Below are positions 22,201 through 32,969 of a stretch of DNA of 64,000 nt, piece after piece. The stretch is from Mimachlamys varia (taxonomy: Eukaryota; Mollusca; Bivalvia; Pectinida; Pectinidae): contig OX392545.1 of assembly GCA_947623455.1 (NCBI GenBank), positions 24,813,001-24,877,000 on the forward strand, read 5' to 3'. Position 1 is the stretch's first letter. The number at the start of each line of letters is the position of its first letter. A program made the position numbers and the translations under genes. Under the pieces are notes generated by a model that was not told the DNA's origin, made no database searches, and saw only the letters and a program-made list of their open reading frames with translations.

Positions 22201-24549
22201 TGGAATACACAGGGTAAGTACAGACTGGACGGATTACACAGGGTAAGTACAGACTGGACGGATTACACAGGGTAAGTACAGACTGGACAGATTACACAAG
22301 GGTAAGGTCAATCTGATTAAAATACAGATTCTTGCTCTCACTCCATTTTTCAAGGATCTGACAACATCCCATAAGAGGTCACATTCAGATGACCTTTGTC
22401 GCCTCTTTACTGAACATTAAAATAATTTTCTAATGACGTGTCATCTGGCACCAAGTCATTTTGCCAAATTATTCTACATAAACTTTTTGGTGATGAAATG
22501 ACTAAACATATAAAAGAGATTATGCAAGCTTTGTCGCCTCAAAATTTCACCTGCAAGATTCTGAAAGTAGTAATTTGATTGGCTAATGCAAAAGGTCATC
22601 GGGACATGACCCCCTATATTGGATTTTCTCAGATCTTACTGCAGCAGAGAGAAGTTTACAGAATGGTGCGGAGATCAAGATATGATTTTAATCAGATTGA
22701 GGGTAAGGTCACAGATTGGTTATAAATTTTAAACGATTGAGATTCCCACTTGAATTGTTGGTCATAAAGCAAGAGCGCAATAGTGATGTTAGCATTGACA
22801 CAATCTGATTAAAATGTAGATCCTAATTGTCACTTCGTTACTCTCTGCTTACATATGACCTAACAACCTCCTATAAGGGGTCATGTGCTGCTGAACTTTT
22901 GCATCAGCCAATCAAATTACTGCTTCCAAAATCTTGGAAGTAAATGTTGGTGGACAAAAGTACTGGCTTTCTCTCATCTTTGTACAGTATTATATCTATT
23001 TCATCACAACAAGAGTTACTTCAAACTTAGCCATAGAAGGCGGAATCGCTCTCATCAATTAAACAATTCAATTAGTGTGTGAAGTAAAAAGGTTACAAAG
23101 GTCACCAAAACATGACCTTTTATAGAAAGTTGTCAGATCCTAGTAATAGAAAGACATTCCTTGTTCAGTAGCATAACTACACGTCTGTTTTGCCTGACTA
23201 AAGTAAGTAAAGAATTGTGAAGTAAAATATGTTGCTCTATTTTAGGGTTACCTGGATGAACCAAAGAAATGTGAAACCCTGCTTCAGTTAGAAAAAGAAC
23301 TTGTTACTATGACAGAAAACTTCACACGTATGCTGGAGACGTTGGACAGCCTGCGATTTGACGAGTTCAATAAGGAGGGGCGGGCAAAACGAAAAAGCAC
23401 TGTGGACAGAATCCAGGTAGAGTCTTTTGATGGTTACATCTCAGTACAATCTGATTAAAATACAGATCCTTGTTCTCACTCCGTTTTACAAGGATCTGAC
23501 AATATCCTATAAGAGGTCACGTTCAGATGACCTTTGTCGCCTCTTTATTTAACACTTAAATAATTTTCCAATGACCTGTCATCTTGCAGCAAGCCATTTC
23601 ATCACAGTATTCTACATGGACTTTTTGGTGACAAAATGACTTAATGTACAAATGTGATTATGCCAAATTTTGTCACCTCAACATTTCACTGTCAAGATTC
23701 TGAAAGTAGTAATTTGATTGGTTAATCGGAACAGGACCCCCTGTGGGATTTTTTCAGATCTTAACGCAGTAAAAGAAGTTTATGAAACGGCGCGGAGATA
23801 AAAATGTGATTTTAATCAGATTGGATCTCAGTATTAGTGACATTTGATCATCACTTCAGATAATGAATTTACAGTATTCGTCTTAATTAATGCTCCTCCC
23901 CTTCTATGTAGGTATTAGAATTATACAAGCGCCCAAATGTATGATTCTATTTAATAGTGCGGTAAACCTCATTGTCCGCATGTTTAAAAGAAAAAACACA
24001 TAATATTGGTTAATGTAAAACCATTAAATTTCGTTGAACATTTAATTTCGTTAATTTCGTGGGGATATTAGGAACAACGAAATTAAAACACAAACGAAAT
24101 TTTAACTCTCAACAATCTTTATTTCAGCTATTGTATACAGCGAAATTTTCCCCCAACAACAATGTTTGTAGTCTCCAAACAACGAAATTTTACCCCAACT
24201 AAATTAAATGTTTTTACAGTATGTGTACAAGTATAAATTGTCCAAAATTGATGACAATAATGTCGCACATCATGAGAACTATCCATTCTTGTCATAATAC
24301 ATCATACCGGTATTACTTTATAGTAACAACATTTTTCGTCTAGAACCTAGTTTTGTTATCCGATTAAACACCCCCTTTGGGACCAACTTTTTAAGTGCCC
24401 TGGGCGCTAATTATGGTATTAGTAAATTTTAACATTTTTTTAACAGCACCACTTATCAGTGAAACGTTGTTTTACAGACACTTCTGGACCGCTGTGACGG
24501 GTTGTTGAGGGGTGTGAAAGACATGAAAGCCAGGTTTGCCATACTTTGA
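13243..24549 (+). CDS. BAG1: BAG1, BAG-family Hsp70 co-chaperone
   Basis: Join 13243-13282, 19319-19453, 20749-20831, 22100-22213, 23246-23416, 24478-24549 (615 nt, 204 aa). BAG1 releases ADP from Hsp70/Hsc70 and links it to the proteasome, mainly in the cytosol. All exons have GT/AG borders and the phases match across every junction. Residues about 6-85 are a ubiquitin-like domain (KLEVVYGSQKHKVEL, then NQKLIFKGKSL and GVKVMLIGKK). Residues about 100-204 are a helical BAG domain (TDLKKKDTLVSDVTYRLDGI, LDSLRFDE, KRKSTVDRIQ, CDGLL). Exon 1 has only 13 codons and was placed by its donor (TCTACG/GTAAAA), its phase and its strong Kozak ATG, so it is the least certain part. Length fits invertebrate BAG1. 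Introns carry many transposons. A possible alternative donor inside the last exon (AAAGCCAG/GTTTGC) is noted but not favoured. Confidence 0.9.
13469..16849. mobile_element. 3.4-kb long-TIR element in BAG1 intron 1
   Basis: Two inverted arms of nearly 600 bp (13469 to about 14045, and about 16262 to 16849) match closely, each starting GGTC(W)C(M)CTAAAATACG. The element is flanked by a perfect 9-bp duplication CAACATTAG (13460-13468 and 16850-16858). Long arms with 9-bp duplications are typical of Mutator-like or fold-back elements. The arms contain at least six copies of TACGCCATAGG or its complement. The interior (about 14050-16260) is very AT-rich. On the minus strand at about 15237-15083 it has a less AT-rich frame ending VHADVVVFQSDSRR, possibly coding debris. 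No transposase is recognisable. Confidence 0.87.
17694..18420 (+). mobile_element. tRNA-like SINE head split by a hAT-like element
   Basis: The left part (about 17700-17725) has an A box-like CCGATAGCTCAGTTAGTAGA. The right part (18372-18415) continues AGTAGAACAGCGAGTCTAAT and GGGTCATGGTTGTGACC, B box-like. AGTAGAAC (8 bp) is present on both sides (17718-17725 and 18372-18379). Between them lies an element starting TAGTGTTGGGAATCAC (17737) and ending AATCGGAACAGCACTA (18371), plus 11 extra bases at its left. Its interior is rich in GATCGA/TCGATC inverted segments. I read this as an old insertion into a tRNA-derived repeat. Confidence 0.6.
18910..19293. mobile_element. AGGCCC/TTAA-type MITE, copy A
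   Basis: The termini AGGCCCATTATACGTAACTT and ACGTATATTGGGCCT are inverted and bounded by TTAA (18906-18909 and 19294-19297). Internal landmarks (AACTTGAAGCAAAAATCTAG, GTGGCCCCACCTGAATTATT, CTTGTTAGTTACCGCTCATG) occur in opposite orientation in the copy at 31699-32071. The right TTAA is 22 bp before BAG1 exon 2, so the element supplies sequence very near the branch point and polypyrimidine region. Confidence 0.8.
20355..20717. mobile_element. CAGGGCTTTATCAG MITE in BAG1 intron 2
   Basis: The terminal inverted repeats CAGGGCTTTATCAG lie at 20355 and, inverted, at 20704-20717, flanked by the direct repeat ATGTG (20350-20354 and 20718-20722). Subterminal segments also pair (GGTCCGGTAAACGGACCC, and GGGTCCGATTCCC). 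No coding capacity. It ends 31 bp before BAG1 exon 3. Confidence 0.75.
22184..22305 (+). repeat. 29-bp tandem duplication of the BAG1 exon-4 splice donor
   Basis: The exon 4 end (CTGGATGGAATACACAGG/GTAAGTACAGA) is followed by three further copies of the unit GTAAGTACAGACTGGACGG + ATTACACAGG. Three downstream duplicate GTAAGT or GTAAGG donors follow the real one. Use of any downstream donor would bring in an in-frame stop soon after 22213. Confidence 0.85.
22309..22699. mobile_element. CAATCTGATTAAAAT MITE, copy 3 (BAG1 intron 4)
   Basis: Termini as in copy 1. It is flanked by a perfect 10-bp duplication AGGGTAAGGT (22299-22308 and 22700-22709), which includes the end of the tandemly repeated donor sequence, so the element arrived after that duplication. 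Confidence 0.85.
22801..23150. mobile_element. CAATCTGATTAAAAT MITE, copy 4 (diverged or truncated)
   Basis: A left terminus CAATCTGATTAAAATGTAGA is present and the body shows TTTTGCATCAGCCAATCAAA and GTCACCAAAACATGACC, family landmarks in rearranged order. The right terminus is not recognisable. The end coordinate is approximate. Confidence 0.5.
23447..23823. mobile_element. CAATCTGATTAAAAT MITE, copy 5 (BAG1 intron 5)
   Basis: Full-length member with both termini. The flanks are ATCTCAGTA (23438-23446) and, after one extra G, ATCTCAGTA (23825-23833). It begins 31 bp downstream of the exon 5 donor. Confidence 0.82.
24016..24220. mobile_element. TTTCGTT-rich fold-back MITE in BAG1 intron 5
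   Basis: Imperfect inverted ends (TGTAAAACCATTAAATTTCG on the left, AACTAAATTAAATGTTTTTACA on the right) enclose multiple AACGAAATTT or AAATTTCGTT repeats. It is of the same general style as the element at 58923-59170, whose ends are ACTGTAAAC/GTTTACAGT. Confidence 0.55.
24276..24420 (+). repeat. Dispersed repeat shared with 37007-37110
   Basis: Landmarks AACAACATTTTTC, GAACCTAGTTTTGTTATCC, GATTAAACACCCCCTTTGGG and GTGCCCTGGGCGCTAATTA recur at 37007-37110 in a dynein intron. Element type unknown. Confidence 0.6.
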
Positions 24550-25326
24550 TCCTTCACCTCTGAACTTGCACCCTTTGACCTCAGCACTGCACCTGCATGA
24601 ACTTTAACCTGTGTAACACTTTATGGATTAACACTTTCACCAAGTCAAATGCTTTGGGATTGTGCCATTTGTGGCATTAAATTAAAAAAAGGAAAACAGA
24701 AACTGTACGAAAAAAGTGAACATCTGTACAATCATGAATGGTAACCCTTTTTCATGGATATTTTTATGGTGATTTAGAATTCAAAACTTTGAAATGTCTT
24801 AAAATTTGAAATTAACATTAAATTCTGAGTGCCAAAATTTCTTAATTTTATGCATGTTTATAGAGTGTTTTTTTTCTGATATATTTATAAATATTGGTGT
24901 ACATGTTGTTAATGTGTTTGTTCTAAAAATCATTTATTTTTTCAAAAATATTTTTTTCTCTCTACCAATTTTCTTTCCTTAAGCTATTTAGCAGGATATT
25001 AGTACTTAACTCAGAAAAAATGAAAAAAAAGGACAAAATTTTGAAGAAAAAAATAAACAAAAAAATTCCAGTCCTTTGAAGACTGGGAATTTGTTTTGAG
25101 GTTACAACAAAAAGTGGGGTGGGGGGATTATTGGTTTTGAAACATTATTTTCGAATGTGGGGAAAACTATAAAACTATTGGTGTTTCAAAATGGGCAGCA
25201 GAACCATACCCGTTATAACAAATCAGTGATTAGATGAAATTCCTGGATATGTTAACTTGGCTGTAGTAACTACATCAAGTTTTTTTTTGAGAACTTGATC
25301 AGATATTTACAGGAACTACAGTATAT
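24550..25326 (+). other. BAG1 3' UTR and flank
   Basis: AT-rich sequence after the BAG1 stop. The first canonical AATAAA on this strand is at about 25052. No clear closer signal exists, although ATTAAA occurs near 24677. Runs such as GAAAAAAATAAACAAAAAAA near 25045 may be the mRNA end region. Confidence 0.4.
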
Positions 25327-26887
25327 GGGTAATTCTCCAACTTCGGGATATTTTAGTTGTTAAGAACGGTGCAAATTAAACAACGATCAAAGTTGCCAAA
25401 TAGACCATCATATAATAGCAGAATGTTTGTAGAAGTCATTGTAAATAATGGGTTAACTAAATTACGTCTGGTGACGTCATAATGATGACGTCATTGTACA
25501 CTTCGTAACGGGAAATTGTTGTAAATAATAAAAAGCAAATTGTGTTGGTAAATGTGTGTACCAGAATGAAGAAACAATAATGTATACATGACGTAGATAG
25601 GATAGCTTGATTGATTGATGTACAGTTTTGTGTAAAAAGTATCATTCATTCAAATAATAGCTTTAGAAAACGCGATATTACTGAGCTTTTGTTTCAATAT
25701 TTCCCGTCTTATCTATTCAAATCGAATAATGTATTCTATGTGATATTGCCCATAGTTAAGGTTTGTTTGGACCCTTTTATAATGAAGAAACAATCAAAAT
25801 TGTTTTCTGAAATGTACAACAAAATCCTTTGTCGTAACGGTACAGACCTGTGTGTAACGGTATAGACCAGGATGTAACGGTAATGACAAAATACGCTCAT
25901 TTTTAAAGCAACTAATTTATTTGAAGTAAAGCAACTAGCAAATAACTATATTTGCTATTTTTGATATAAAGGGTATACTATTCTACATATTTGAAGACAA
26001 TAACTTTATATAAATGATACAAAAAGTCGATACTGTTACGACGTTGTTACTTTGAAAAACGTAACGGTACAGAACCGTTACGTAGTAAAACGTAACGGTA
26101 CAGAACCGTTACGTAGTAAAACGTAACGGTACAGACTGTAACGGAGTGGACATTTTTTACAGTTTAGACCCTTTCGTAGCGTCGACCACGTGTTTGGTAA
26201 TTAGTTTGAACATCAGTAGTTATCTGTTCAAAGGCATGTATCCATTTCACAACAACTTTTATCCGATATGAAATTTAAAAAAGACATAAGGAAGGAACGG
26301 TAAAGACAGAGTTTGGATTCCCCAAAGCGTTTATATCTCTTATCAGAGCCGAGACACCAGTTTGGGAGACTATCACGCTACTTCTAAGTCAGCCATGTTG
26401 TTTACAAAGAATGATTCAAAAGTTATATACGAGGGAAATTTCTAAAACGGCTGCCGTTCTGGAAAAAATCCGGATTTTTCTATCCGTAACGGTACAGACA
26501 TTGAAAACCATGGACATGGATTTGATGCTATCTATGGATAAATTCAAAAACGTTTTTCTTATAAAGTTATTTTGAAACAGAAACTTTATCTGTTGATTAA
26601 TCATTCAGTGTATCAAATATTAAAAACTAGTCAGTGATTTTTGCAAAAAACACTGAAGAGAGAATCGTACCTAGCCAGCGGACATTTTACCGTTACGATA
26701 AATATATAGTAACCACATATGGCACAACATTTTTTTTAATATTAAAGAACATTTTTTAACTGTTTTATCATTTAACAAATTTAACATCTTCTTCGATTGA
26801 TTAACACAAAAAGTTCAGTCCTACATGTGATATTTTTAAACCTTTTTTGCCTCGAACAGAAATTGTCCCGAAGTTGGAGAATTACCC
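25327..26887. mobile_element. 1.56-kb TIR element with GTAACGGT repeats
   Basis: The termini GGGTAATTCTCCAACTTCGG (25327) and their inverted copy (to 26887) are perfect for at least 22 bp and extend outward into ATAT. Inside, CGTAACGGTACAGA or its variants occur about ten times from 25835 to 26695, including a tandem 31-bp repeat at about 26060-26140 (ACGTAACGGTACAGAACCGT then TACGTAGTAAA) that is itself palindromic. No transposase is recognisable. The reiterated motif could be a protein-binding site. Confidence 0.75.
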
Positions 26888-27853
26888 ATATATATTACTG
26901 CTATAGTTGCAGTAATTACCAGGCATTGACTTCTGCAATGGATTAGTACCATTCTTTTTCTGGACAAATTAATGTATATATCCTCTCTCTCTCTCATACA
27001 ACTTCTTGTGGGTCTGTGGTGGATAGATATTACATTATCATAATTTTTTCATTGTGAAACATGTGACATATTCATTAGTTCAGAAGTATTTTTGGTTTGG
27101 TTTGCATAATAAACATTCTTTTTTTAAAGTATCATTCAATGATTTGATTCATGGTTTAGATTCCTCACTACCTAGGGTTTTTATCTTTTAACTTGTATAT
27201 AAATTATACTATGCAGAAATTTCCTTTACTGTTCAATTTTGTCTTAGTGGAATTTACCTTAGTTTCCATGGCTATTGTTTATAAATAGATAGTATGCCAA
27301 AATATTGGGAAGAAGTATGGTATTTAAAATGATTCAAAGATCAGAAGTTTATTTTGCTGTTCCCTTCACTTTCAATTAACTTTCTTCCAGACTCTGCTTG
27401 TGTAGAAATTAAAAAATAATATACTGACCCTCTATTTTAAACTCACCTGGATCTTATGCCTTACTGCAGCATCCATCAGCAGTTTCTATAACTCCTCCAT
27501 TATCACTGTTTGGAAATTGACCAAATTTGACTGGAAGCATCTTTAGATGGTTGGGATCCAAAATTGTACAAATGGTGGGGCCGACTACCCAAGAGGTAGG
27601 GCCAAAAGGGGTCAATTTGGCTATAATACTATAAAAGACTTCTTCTTAAGAACTAAGCACTGGATATTAATCATTATATTGGTTTGTAGTATTTATTGGA
27701 GTTGGGCATTCCAAGTTTTACCAATAGTAGAGGAGTGATCTGATCTTTCTACAGATTCTGGATTCTGAGGGGCAAGGCCAAAAGGTTTATCCAGCTACCG
27801 GGGGTATATTGGTTTAGTTGACTTCTTCTCTGAAACTAAGCTATGGATTATAC
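26888..27853. other. Geneless AT-rich spacer
   Basis: There is no supported gene. About 27440-27850 resembles the 5.8-7.4-kb repeat family (CTCACCTGGATCTTATGCC, TTGACCAAATTTGACTGGAAGC). AATAAA signals occur (for example near 27107) but cannot be tied to a transcript. Confidence 0.45.
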
Positions 27854-28418
27854 CAATCTGATTAAAACACAGATCCTCACTATTAATATTGTGTGTAGGA
27901 CAGCGACCAGTAGATGGTCATTTGCAAATGATCTTTATTATTTCCATATGTAGGAAATGAACAGCCAATCAAAATGCTCCTTGTAAACAGTGTTTTGGTA
28001 GACAAACAAAAATAGAAGCTGATTGAAGCGAAGAAGAGGAAATCATTCAGTGCGTTATATAACAATTTGATTAGTATATTTTGTGATAATTTCTTTACCT
28101 TCAGTGGTTATTTCTTTTTGGACAAATGAAAAAATACAAATCAAACAGATAATGTCTTAAAAAAGAATGCACGCCTTGGCGTAGAGACCACTGAACTGGG
28201 AGCCACCGTTTTTATATACAGTCATTCAGAGTTCTCGCTTCTTTACACTGGACTAACGACAAGTGTAGAAACAAATCGAAGTTAGCTTTTCACTTTCAGA
28301 ATCTGGTAAGCAGCGATTTGATTGGTGATACAAAGGTCATCTGCACTGACCTTCTATTGGTCGCTGTCAGATCCTACACACGATAGTAATAGTGAGGATC
28401 TGTATTTTAATCAGATTG
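27854..28418. mobile_element. CAATCTGATTAAAAC MITE, copy 6 (565-bp form)
   Basis: The ends match the 93-bp hairpin at 6346 over about 45 bp (CAATCTGATTAAAACACAGA...TCACTATTA on the left, ATAGTAATAGTGAGGATCTG on the right). The flanks TGGATTATAC and TGGAATATAC are a 10-bp duplication with one mismatch. The inner 480 bp is unrelated to the 380-bp members. Confidence 0.8.
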
Positions 28419-28539
28419 TGGAATATACCAACCATGTTTTACTGGTAACATCCAGCGAGGCCAACATTTGTAATAGCCTATATAAGGGGTATTGCTTAAG
28501 GCATCTTCTCTGGAAATGAGAGAAACCAGTAGATATCAA

Positions 28540-28735
28540 TACTATTTATGCCCCTGCCATGAAATAGTGGGGGGGGGCCATATAGTGTTACCCAGGTCCT
28601 TCCCGTCCCTTCCCATGGTAATGTAACCAGCTTATTTAAATAACTACTGATCCGATTGTCACCAAACTTTGCATGCATAATAAGCATGAAGAACTAATTT
28701 CATATGGGGAAGGGGCTTTTATGTCTCAACAGACA
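28540..28735 (-). repeat. Dispersed repeat, copy 2 (C-tract family)
   Basis: Carries the family landmarks seen at 1850-2012 (poly-G/C run at 28570, CCATGGTAATGTAACCAGC, TTATTTAAATAACTACTGAT) and extends to CATATGGGGAAGGGGCTTTT. Confidence 0.6.
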
Positions 28736-29604
28736 TGTCTAGTTTGTTGTAGGCATCCCTATGCATGATTGCTTAGATAAACTGATACAGATAAACAGCT
28801 TTTTCAAATCTAAATAGAAACATGTAGTAACGCTGTAACAGTATTGATAAGGAGAGACATTTAATTGTATCCTGTAAATATAACTTGCTTGCTGCATGTT
28901 CTGTCTGCTCTCCACACACGCTTACAGTAAGCATTCTGTGTAAGGAAACTGCACTTGCTCCATGTGTACAAAAATTGTTAACATGTCAAGTTTTTGAGAA
29001 TTTTTAGAACCCTATTTTACAGCAACATAATATCAGAGGCATCTGGAAAAAGAATTTTAAAAAAGCTTGTTACAATAAAACATTTGCTCTGTCAAATTTA
29101 CTCTCCACTGGTAAAACCTATTCCTTGACACTCCAGCAAATATTATGCTCACATCCTTAACGATCCAGGGGTACGCTCACTTTCGCTCTCTACACTGCTG
29201 GAATATGTCATAACCAAATAAAAGGCTAAGTGTGCACCATTTTGTTGATGAAACAAGAAATGTACATCAAAGAATCTGATCGTCATGTAATGGTAAAAAA
29301 TTGACAGGCTTGACATGCAAGGTCTGGTGTCACGCCTCTGTATCTTTAAGGACAGATACTTGCCGAAGACCAATCAATCAGCAATCTTGTGCCTTCAGTT
29401 TTGCTGTGACATAATTCAAGGGTGCGGAGAGCGAAAGTGAGTGTTACCCTTGGAGAATTGAGGATGTGAGCGTGACCTGTTAAGTATCGGAAATGATAAA
29501 ATCTATAACTTTGGCCTTAACATGTAATTTACATAAAAGGGTAAGCATTGTACTAAAATTTACTGTCATGTAATGTCATCCTGGTAAAATACTAGGGAGA
29601 ATTT

Positions 29605-29675
29605 CTCTTTAGCTCAATTGGTATAGCATATAACTATTGTAGTAAACAGAAGACCCCAGTTCGACTTCTAGCACA
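29605..29675 (+). repeat. tRNA-like (SINE head) remnant
   Basis: TTTAGCTCAATTGGTATAGC resembles an A box, and CCCAGTTCGACTTCTAGC, about 35 bp further on, resembles a B box. Stem pairing is poor, so a tRNA-derived repeat is more likely than a functional tRNA. Confidence 0.45.
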
Positions 29676-30196
29676 AGTATTGAGAAAAATAATGACTACT
29701 GTTGCAATAAATTCAGCCTTATTGCTCAGGACAAAAAGCAAACTGCAGCAAATATTTTCCAGTATTCAGTATGTTTCTGTCAAACACTAACACACCTTTT
29801 ATTAAAGCTGCGAGAGGAACATTCCCTTATTTTGATAAAAATGTTCATATGTTGAAACTCCTTTATTCAAATCAGAATTTTTCAAACTCAAAATCTAGAT
29901 TCTGTGGTCAAATGATCAAGCAACTACAGGATGTGTGTAATGCTTATAATAGGTGTGTTTTAATCAAAGGAATGCACTTGAGTTAGTTTCACATTTAAAG
30001 CACTTTTTCTCTCATTGAAAATGCCATATGAGGGAGATCAAAACCCTGCAAGTAGTTAGTGCTGTATATTATTTACTCTGATCACTGTTGCATAAAAACA
30101 TAAATATGATGGGAAGGGACATTTTGTTAATTAATTGATGTTGTATGGAAGAGTGAATTCAATACCTACGTACATTTGTATATTAGGTTATTGCAT

Positions 30197-30349
30197 CAGG
30201 GTTTGCGTTGAAGCCGTCCCTATATCTTTTTCAAGCATAGAAACTGAAAAGGACCCCACTAATTTTCAGGATTCACATTAAAACTTTGCAGAAGGACCCC
30301 ATTTATTCTGGAAAGGACACCATTTATAAAATACCCAGCGCAAACCCTG
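30197..30349. mobile_element. CAGGGTTTGCG hairpin MITE
   Basis: The ends CAGGGTTTGCGTTG and AGCGCAAACCCTG are inverted, with TGCAT on both sides (one base offset). The interior GAAACTGAAAAGGACCCC and AAGGACCCCATTTATTCTGG recurs, without intact ends, near 9400-9470 and 49668-49790. Confidence 0.7.
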
Positions 30350-31698
30350 CTGCATGCTTTGGCTTTCTCTCTGCAGCCATCCAATGATATATCTTGATTA
30401 CCGATCCAGTATTATGTTGAGTTTCCAAGTAAAATGTGTGGTTAATTGAGCTGTAAATTATCTTTTGCAATAAGTTGTATTTTGTTGTGTTGAAATTGAG
30501 CTTCTATATATAGGTTTTATCTGCAATAAAGTTATACATTTCAAAAATTTCTTCTTTTATTTGTTATGTATACTTTTTGTATTCATACATGTACCATATT
30601 TAATGTATTTTGGAAGAGAGATATTCTACTAGAATTATCAGATGTATTATGTTACACACAGACCATGTGCTTGGCTCAAACCTAAGAAAGTCACTACCCG
30701 GTACTTACTGGTTAAGTTTTTGAATCTATACATTTGTAAATAAATCCAAACATGCCTTTATTTTCTAGCAAAGAAGAGAGCTGACAGAAAAGAATAGGAC
30801 TGATGGATGCACTTAGGTCTGATGGATGTGCTTGGTGATGCTAAGCTTAAAGCAGTTTGAATTATGAAATGATAAATGGATCGTCACGATACCAAGATCT
30901 GCATTTTGGTGCCTCGAGAACATATCAACAGTGACAAACCAAATTGTGACTAGATCGATGAAATGGCTGGCAATAACACAGCGCCGAGGTACCTGGTGTT
31001 CTGTGAGAACTTGTCGGAAGAATCAGCTAACAACTGTTCTATAGTACTATACATAGATGATCTCCATCATCGGAAAACCGAGGGTGCACTTCTCTATCAT
31101 TTGTATCCTGTGGGCTAAAACAGGCAGGTAATCTCGTTTCCCTGAATAGACTTCTATTTGGAGATTTCAACCAATTAGAATAGTCGTTTCTCGTGGCACT
31201 GCATTGGATAATTTTACCTTCGTATATTTCTGTAGACATGACACTAATGTCAATGTCTGGTAGGACTTATTGTCACTTTTGTTGTAAAAACATACCTGTA
31301 CACAACCAACAGGTTTTCTTGACAGGTGATGCCGCTGCCGTGTTGGATTGTATCGTATAGCTTCAAACAGGATATCCCTACTGGATGTAGCCACGGATGA
31401 GAGAAACAATATTATTGGCTACTATTTCAGTACAAAAAACGAGATTACCCGTCTGTTTTAGCCCATGGTATACAAACGATACAGAAGTGTACTTAGGGTT
31501 TCTGGCGATGACTTGATCTAATGTTATGGCAAATCAGGGAACTACTTCTTACCACATTCCTGATAGCCTTACACGGCTAATTCGCATCTCAGGGAATCAG
31601 ACTTTTATGTGAAACAGCACCTAATGTGGTATCTCTCAACACCAAAGGAAACCAAGTGTTGGAGAATCTCGAGATTTACAGCCTTCTATAGATCTTAA

Positions 31699-32071
31699 AG
31701 GCCCAATATAGGTAAATTTTGGAATATTTTCGGGATTCTGAAAAAAAAACCCAGTAGATATCCATGCAAAAATAAGCCTCAAACGGTGTAAACCTGAGCG
31801 GTAACTAACAAGAAACTCTTGACAGAAAAATCCAAAGAATTGAAAATAATTCAGGTGGGGCCCATTTCAACAAGCCGGAGTTAGTAGACAGTTCAAAATG
31901 GATGCGTGTTTACAAATACCAAGTTTCAACTGCTGCTGTACCGGTAGCCGCGTAAGAATTCATCTTCAATATTGCTGATATCAGCTTATCTTAACAAAAA
32001 TTATAAATATAATCAGTTATTAGCCTTGATTTTATCTTCAAGTTTTGCCGAAAGTTACGTACATTGGGCCT
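31699..32071. mobile_element. AGGCCC/TTAA-type MITE, copy B
   Basis: Bounded by TTAA (31695-31698 and 32072-32075), with ends AGGCCCAATATAGGTAAATT and TACGTACATTGGGCCT. It lies in the opposite orientation to the copy at 18910. Confidence 0.8.
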
Positions 32072-32621
32072 TTAAAACAACAGCCAGTGAGTTACTGTAA
32101 ACATATATATAGTTGAGCGGTTATCTTATTTCAGCGGGGTTTTCTTGCCCTGAAAGCATTCACTTACATTATATTTGCGCTCATAAGTTTCAGAATATTG
32201 CTATAACAAGTATTGTTGGTGCACCAATTCATCAGTTTGAATTTAATTATGCACTAAAATTTGAGTAGGCCGAAAGAAGTATGTGTACAGTATGTACAGC
32301 AGCAGCGGAAGTCAAGGGGGATTTGTTAATAATGACGAGGGGTCTCTACAACGTAGATCCAAGTATGTCTCACAACAGCCAATAAGGATCTGATGCTAGG
32401 TTGGAACACTTTCAAAGTACCTAACTTGCTGATGAACTTGGGTATACATCACTTATTATTATAGAAGCAATAAACTTTGGATACTACAGTTCAAAATATA
32501 GAATTGATTAAGTGCCGACACCTGGCCCCAGGATCATGATGCAATCTAACTTTGAGGTTTTGGTTAGCCAATTACATACGATGTCACTTTTTATGACATT
32601 ATTTGTGATTGGGTATGGGTT

Positions 32622-32969
32622 CAATCTTATTAAAATATAAGATCCTTGTTCTCACTTCGTTTTACAAGGATCTGACAACATCCCATAAGAGGTCACATTC
32701 AGATGACCTTTGTCACCTCTTTACTTAACACTAAAATGATTTTCCAATGACCTGTCATCTTGCAGCAAGCCATTTCGTCACATTATTCCACATGAACTTT
32801 TTGGTGACAAAATGACTAAATGGACAAATGCGATTAGGCAAGCTTTGTCGCCTCAAAATGCAAAAGATCATCGGGACGTGACCCCCTACGGGATTTTCTC
32901 AGATCTTAACGCAGCAGAGAGAAGTTTACTGAATGGTGCGGAGATCAAGATAAGATTTTAATCAGATTG
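32622..32969. mobile_element. CAATCTTATTAAAAT MITE, copy 7
   Basis: Member of the 380-bp form with a small internal deletion. Both termini are present. The flanks (GGTATGGGTT and GTTAAGTGTT) match only partly. Confidence 0.78.

Noticed and set aside
29605..29675. A functional tRNA gene
   Set aside because: A- and B-box-like sequences exist, but acceptor and anticodon stems do not pair well, so a SINE head is more likely.
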